From the NCBI GenBank assembly GCA_002353835.1, contig DEKL01000010.1, forward strand, positions 1-9,125: 9,125 bases of DNA. The letters run 5' to 3'. A program made the translations under genes and the position numbers. Below the pieces are notes generated by a model. The model saw only the letters and a program-made list of their open reading frames with translations. It did not search any database and was not told the DNA's origin. Below are positions 7,059 through 9,125 of this stretch, piece after piece (the first letter of the stretch is position 1; each line of letters starts with the position of its first letter). Source of the DNA: Alphaproteobacteria bacterium UBA2723 (GTDB taxonomy: Bacteria; Pseudomonadota; Alphaproteobacteria; RF32; CAG-239).

Positions 7059-7432
7059 TCCGTCGGAACAGCAACAGAAGTATTACCACCAACACATACA
7101 GCTTGCAGATCCGCTTTAGTAATACCGGTACGAGAAGAAATATTATCAATATCAATGCTGATGTTTGATACATATTCTTCATCATCTTCTACTGTAACCG
7201 GTACCGGTAAAGCAATATCAGCTGGTTCAGGTGACGGATCGTTATCATTATTATCATTGCTAACAGAGGTTTTAAGTTGTTTATCTATCTCTCCGGATAA
7301 TTTACAACTTTCTTTAACTGTTTCATTATTAATAATATTTTCTGAAGTTTGAATATTTTCAATTTCTTCATTATTTGCGATTTTTGCTCCATTTGGGAGG
7401 TCTAAATCAATTTTTTTTGCCAAATTTCCCAT
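6968..7432 (-). CDS. Acidic, low-complexity protein with a replaced 3' end
   Basis: The start is strong: ATG at 7432 with AAGGAG (7444-7439) six bases upstream. The first ~125 of 154 residues look like a genuine protein. They comprise a polar N-terminus (MGNLAKKIDLDLPNG), an Asn/Glu-rich region, a Pro/Asp-rich linker (NDNDPSPEPADIALPVPVTV), an acidic patch (EDDEEYV) and SSRTGITKADLQAVCVGGNT. There is no signal peptide or membrane segment. From about residue 126 the frame runs through the antisense of the prolyl-tRNA synthetase fragment to an accidental stop at 6968. The original C-terminus is therefore lost, and the present product, if made, is a chimera. I recognise no family. It lies 120 bases after the DNA-binding-like gene on the same strand, with a long inverted repeat between them. 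Confidence 0.55.
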   Translation of the reverse strand: MGNLAKKIDLDLPNGAKIANNEEIENIQTSENIINNETVKESCKLSGEIDKQLKTSVSNDNNDNDPSPEPADIALPVPVTVEDDEEYVSNISIDIDNISSRTGITKADLQAVCVGGNTSVAVPTDLPELSPSLTAATSNVKALGISLFRLKLAR

Positions 7433-7522
7433 TTCTTTCTCCTTTTTAATATGGGATTAAAACTATCTTTTTTAGCTCAGGCTCTTTTACCTTTGCTAAA
7501 TCCCATTATAAAGGAGAAAGAA
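7433..7522 (-). repeat. Long imperfect inverted repeat covering a ribosome binding site
   Basis: The left arm 7433-7458 and right arm 7499-7522 pair over 13 perfect bp (7433-7445 with 7510-7522) and another 7 perfect bp (TGGGATT 7452-7458 with AATCCCA 7499-7505). They are separated by an AT bulge and enclose 40 bases. An inner TTTAGC/GCTAAA pair (7471-7476, 7495-7500) can extend the stem. In minus-strand RNA the Shine-Dalgarno of the acidic-protein gene (7444-7439) would be fully paired. No T-run follows on either strand, so a terminator is unlikely. Confidence 0.8.
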
Positions 7523-7533
7523 CACTTAGTCTT
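7505..7533 (-). promoter_or_regulatory. Candidate promoter for the acidic-protein gene, inside the inverted repeat
   Basis: On the minus strand a perfect TATAAT (7510-7505) lies 17 bases downstream of AAGACT (7533-7528), a weak -35 with three consensus matches. Transcription would start near 7498, just past the first arm, so this short transcript would lack the sequence able to sequester the ribosome binding site. Confidence 0.35.
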
Positions 7534-7552
7534 GTAGCTTTAGGGAAGTTGT

Positions 7553-8854
7553 TTAGTTTATTTTTATCTTTTTGTTTTTACGTAAATATAATATTTTTCT
7601 TCTTTGTGCTTCTATGATTAAACGAGTGGTCTTTAAGTATTGAATATCTTCGTCATAATACCTAGGATAGCCTTTTATATAATCTATATAAGAACAATTA
7701 TTTTTAGTAATTAAATCACCAAAAGCATTACGGCTTATATCCAATTCTCTTATTGCTTCGCTTTGCAAAATCCAATAATCATAGCCTTCATTGTCGTAAT
7801 TAACTGGAAAACCGTTTTTATAAACAGAATGATGATGTTCTTTCAAAAATTTATTTGTAGAAGATAAGCTAAAGTAACTACGTAATACTGTTTTATCTTT
7901 AGCAATACCATATATTTTTTCAATTTTTTCTGCATTCGGTCGCATATTTTTAATAACTTCTTTATCTACAAAGTGCTTCACAATCGATTTTCTATCTATA
8001 TGTAAGATATCAACCAAATCGCTTATTATCAAACTAAAGTCAGGGATATACTCTTTACTATTATCATCTTTTTCATCATCTATATCATCATGAAGATATT
8101 CTCTGCATGTATTGTTCTCAAATATAATTTGTAAAGGTTGTTTACCTGTTATAGGTTGGCTTATATGATAATTTCCACCAATCATATTATTGGGATTATT
8201 TGTTGTTGCCAACTTGACAATAGGATTGCTCTTATAGTCAAATGCAGAATTAGCGGTCATAGAATACAAAAAATTACAATATTGGCTCAAAGCATTTTTT
8301 TTAGCAGAATAACTGGATTCTTTATAATCAATATGAATTGCTACATCTTTTATATCAATCGGTTTGATTTTTTCAGATATATTTGGAATGAGTACTAGTG
8401 TTTTAAGCGTATTAATACTTTCTGTATTAAGTTTATGTGATTGCTTAAAAATATGATTTGCTAAAAATTTGATATAGCTATTAATGTCATAAAACGATGT
8501 ATCTGCAACAGGATAATCATTTTTGCCATCATATAATGATATTTTTACATCTGGTTCATTTTTATATGGTTTATTTTGATTTGGATATATAAATTTCAAG
8601 ATTTTATCAAAATAATCTAATGCATACCAAATTGTCATACGGTCAAGGTAATATTCTCTGTTTGCAAATTCAAAATAGCGAGCCAATAATGGTATAATAT
8701 CATTAGAATATCGTTGCCAATCTTGACTGATACCAAAATTTTTATCAAATATTTTTTGTACCAAAGCATAATAACTATATGCAGTCGATTTGCTAAAATT
8801 TTTGTGTAACCATTGCTTAAATTCTGCTTTTATATTATTTTTTATATCGTTCAT
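7553..8854 (-). CDS. Unrecognised ~433-residue protein, probably DNA-binding (integrase-like N-terminus, two possible HTH segments)
   Basis: I chose the ATG at 8854, with AAGGAG (8868-8863) eight bases upstream, over the TTG at 8860, which lies too close to that site. The N-terminal ~90 residues are helical and resemble the core-binding (SAM-like) domain of tyrosine recombinases (FKQWLHKNFSKSTAYSYYAL). No Arg..His-x-x-Arg..Tyr catalytic set is evident afterwards. A linker contains an acidic run (DDIDDEKDDNSKE, about residues 256-268). Two helix-turn-helix-like segments follow: ISDLVDILHIDRKSIVKHF (about 277-295), and LQSEAIRELDISRNAFGDLI (about 363-382) with MerR/excisionase-like PRYYDEDIQYLK (397-408). 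The C-terminus is very basic (LRKNKKIKIN). It has no signal peptide or membrane segment. The Asn/Lys/Ile-rich composition is more AT-biased than the genes at 1-5457, suggesting foreign origin. A regulator or accessory protein of a mobile element is possible. Confidence 0.6.
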   Translation of the reverse strand: MNDIKNNIKAEFKQWLHKNFSKSTAYSYYALVQKIFDKNFGISQDWQRYSNDIIPLLARYFEFANREYYLDRMTIWYALDYFDKILKFIYPNQNKPYKNEPDVKISLYDGKNDYPVADTSFYDINSYIKFLANHIFKQSHKLNTESINTLKTLVLIPNISEKIKPIDIKDVAIHIDYKESSYSAKKNALSQYCNFLYSMTANSAFDYKSNPIVKLATTNNPNNMIGGNYHISQPITGKQPLQIIFENNTCREYLHDDIDDEKDDNSKEYIPDFSLIISDLVDILHIDRKSIVKHFVDKEVIKNMRPNAEKIEKIYGIAKDKTVLRSYFSLSSTNKFLKEHHHSVYKNGFPVNYDNEGYDYWILQSEAIRELDISRNAFGDLITKNNCSYIDYIKGYPRYYDEDIQYLKTTRLIIEAQRRKILYLRKNKKIKIN

Positions 8855-8860
8855 GAGCAA

Positions 8861-9125
8861 AACTCCTTATTTTATCTTACTTTATGCTGTTTTAAGAAAA
8901 AGTAAAACCATTTTTTTATTTGTGTTTTAGACTTACATTTTTGAAAAACACAAGTCCAGTCTACTGGAAAAGGCATTACCATATTTATATGCGCGCGTAA
9001 TGAAGGCCAAAAACAGGCTATTTTTGGAAAAGACTGATGAAAATTTTAGTGCTTAGTAATTTTTCTCATGGAAGTTTCAATTTTTGAAAAGTTCGCAAAT
9101 ATACGGGGACCCGGCCGGTAGTATG
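8861..9125. other. Right-end gene-free stretch with short inverted repeats
   Basis: I see no supported gene here. The upstream region of the minus-strand gene contains TTGTGTTTT (8920-8928) pairing with AAAACACAA (8945-8953), a palindromic CCAGTCTACTGG just after it, and CCAAAAA (9007-9013) with TTTTTGG (9021-9027). None is followed by a T-run. The last ~20 bases are abruptly GC-rich (GGGGACCCGGCCGG) compared with everything before them. Confidence 0.45.

Noticed and set aside
6756..7352. 198-codon plus-strand open frame as a gene
   Set aside because: Its first ~100 codons are the internal proS fragment and the rest is antisense to the minus-strand acidic gene; the start ATG is inside the ProRS domain and lacks a ribosome site.
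7433..7522. Invertible promoter (phase-variable switch)
   Set aside because: The arms are imperfect and only 40 bases apart, very short for site-specific inversion, and no recombinase with a complete catalytic set is visible; RNA folding is the better explanation.
8138..8398. 86-codon plus-strand frame
   Set aside because: It lies wholly antisense within the 433-residue gene, with no ribosome site or recognisable content.
7553..8854. Active tyrosine recombinase
   Set aside because: The N-terminus is integrase-like, but I could not find the Arg/His-x-x-Arg/Tyr catalytic residues in the rest of the protein.

Overview
The window is AT-rich DNA from a Gram-negative bacterium. It carries a trimeric autotransporter adhesin, a Skp/OmpH-like envelope protein and an AsmA-family protein. 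The low GC, the envelope gene content and AYA-type signal-like motifs fit a low-GC host- or gut-associated alphaproteobacterium, but that assignment is inference; no rRNA or tRNA is present to confirm it.

Bases 1-5457 look like ordinary, compact, plus-strand chromosome. First comes the 3' part of a YadA-type adhesin, then a short membrane-anchored coiled-coil protein that is probably cotranscribed with it, followed by a hairpin/T-run terminator. Next is a large AsmA-like protein with its own candidate promoter and three 116-residue tandem modules spaced exactly 348 bp apart. After it comes a HAD-superfamily phosphatase with a candidate promoter and a strong ribosome binding site. The first three products all belong to the cell envelope: outer-membrane adhesin, periplasmic helper, and inner-membrane-anchored envelope homeostasis protein.

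Bases 5458-7450 look like a junkyard or integration scar. A 32-codon ORF with a good Shine-Dalgarno and an operator-like palindrome around a perfect TATAAT runs into an orphan C-terminal piece of type I restriction subunit HsdR. Then follow about 290 bp without a gene, a minus-strand gene tail with its terminator, an isolated piece of the editing domain of prolyl-tRNA synthetase (plus strand), and a minus-strand acidic protein whose 3' end has been replaced by the antisense of that piece. Several unrelated genes have therefore been cut and joined here.

Bases 7450-9125 hold a minus-strand gene for an unfamiliar ~433-residue protein. It has an integrase-like N-terminal helical region and two possible helix-turn-helix segments, but no tyrosine-recombinase catalytic domain that I can see. 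Between it and the acidic protein lies a long imperfect inverted repeat, one arm of which covers the acidic gene's ribosome binding site. The last 265 bp hold short hairpins but no gene I can support. The best candidate for something undescribed is the pair of minus-strand genes (about 6968-8854) with that inverted repeat between them.
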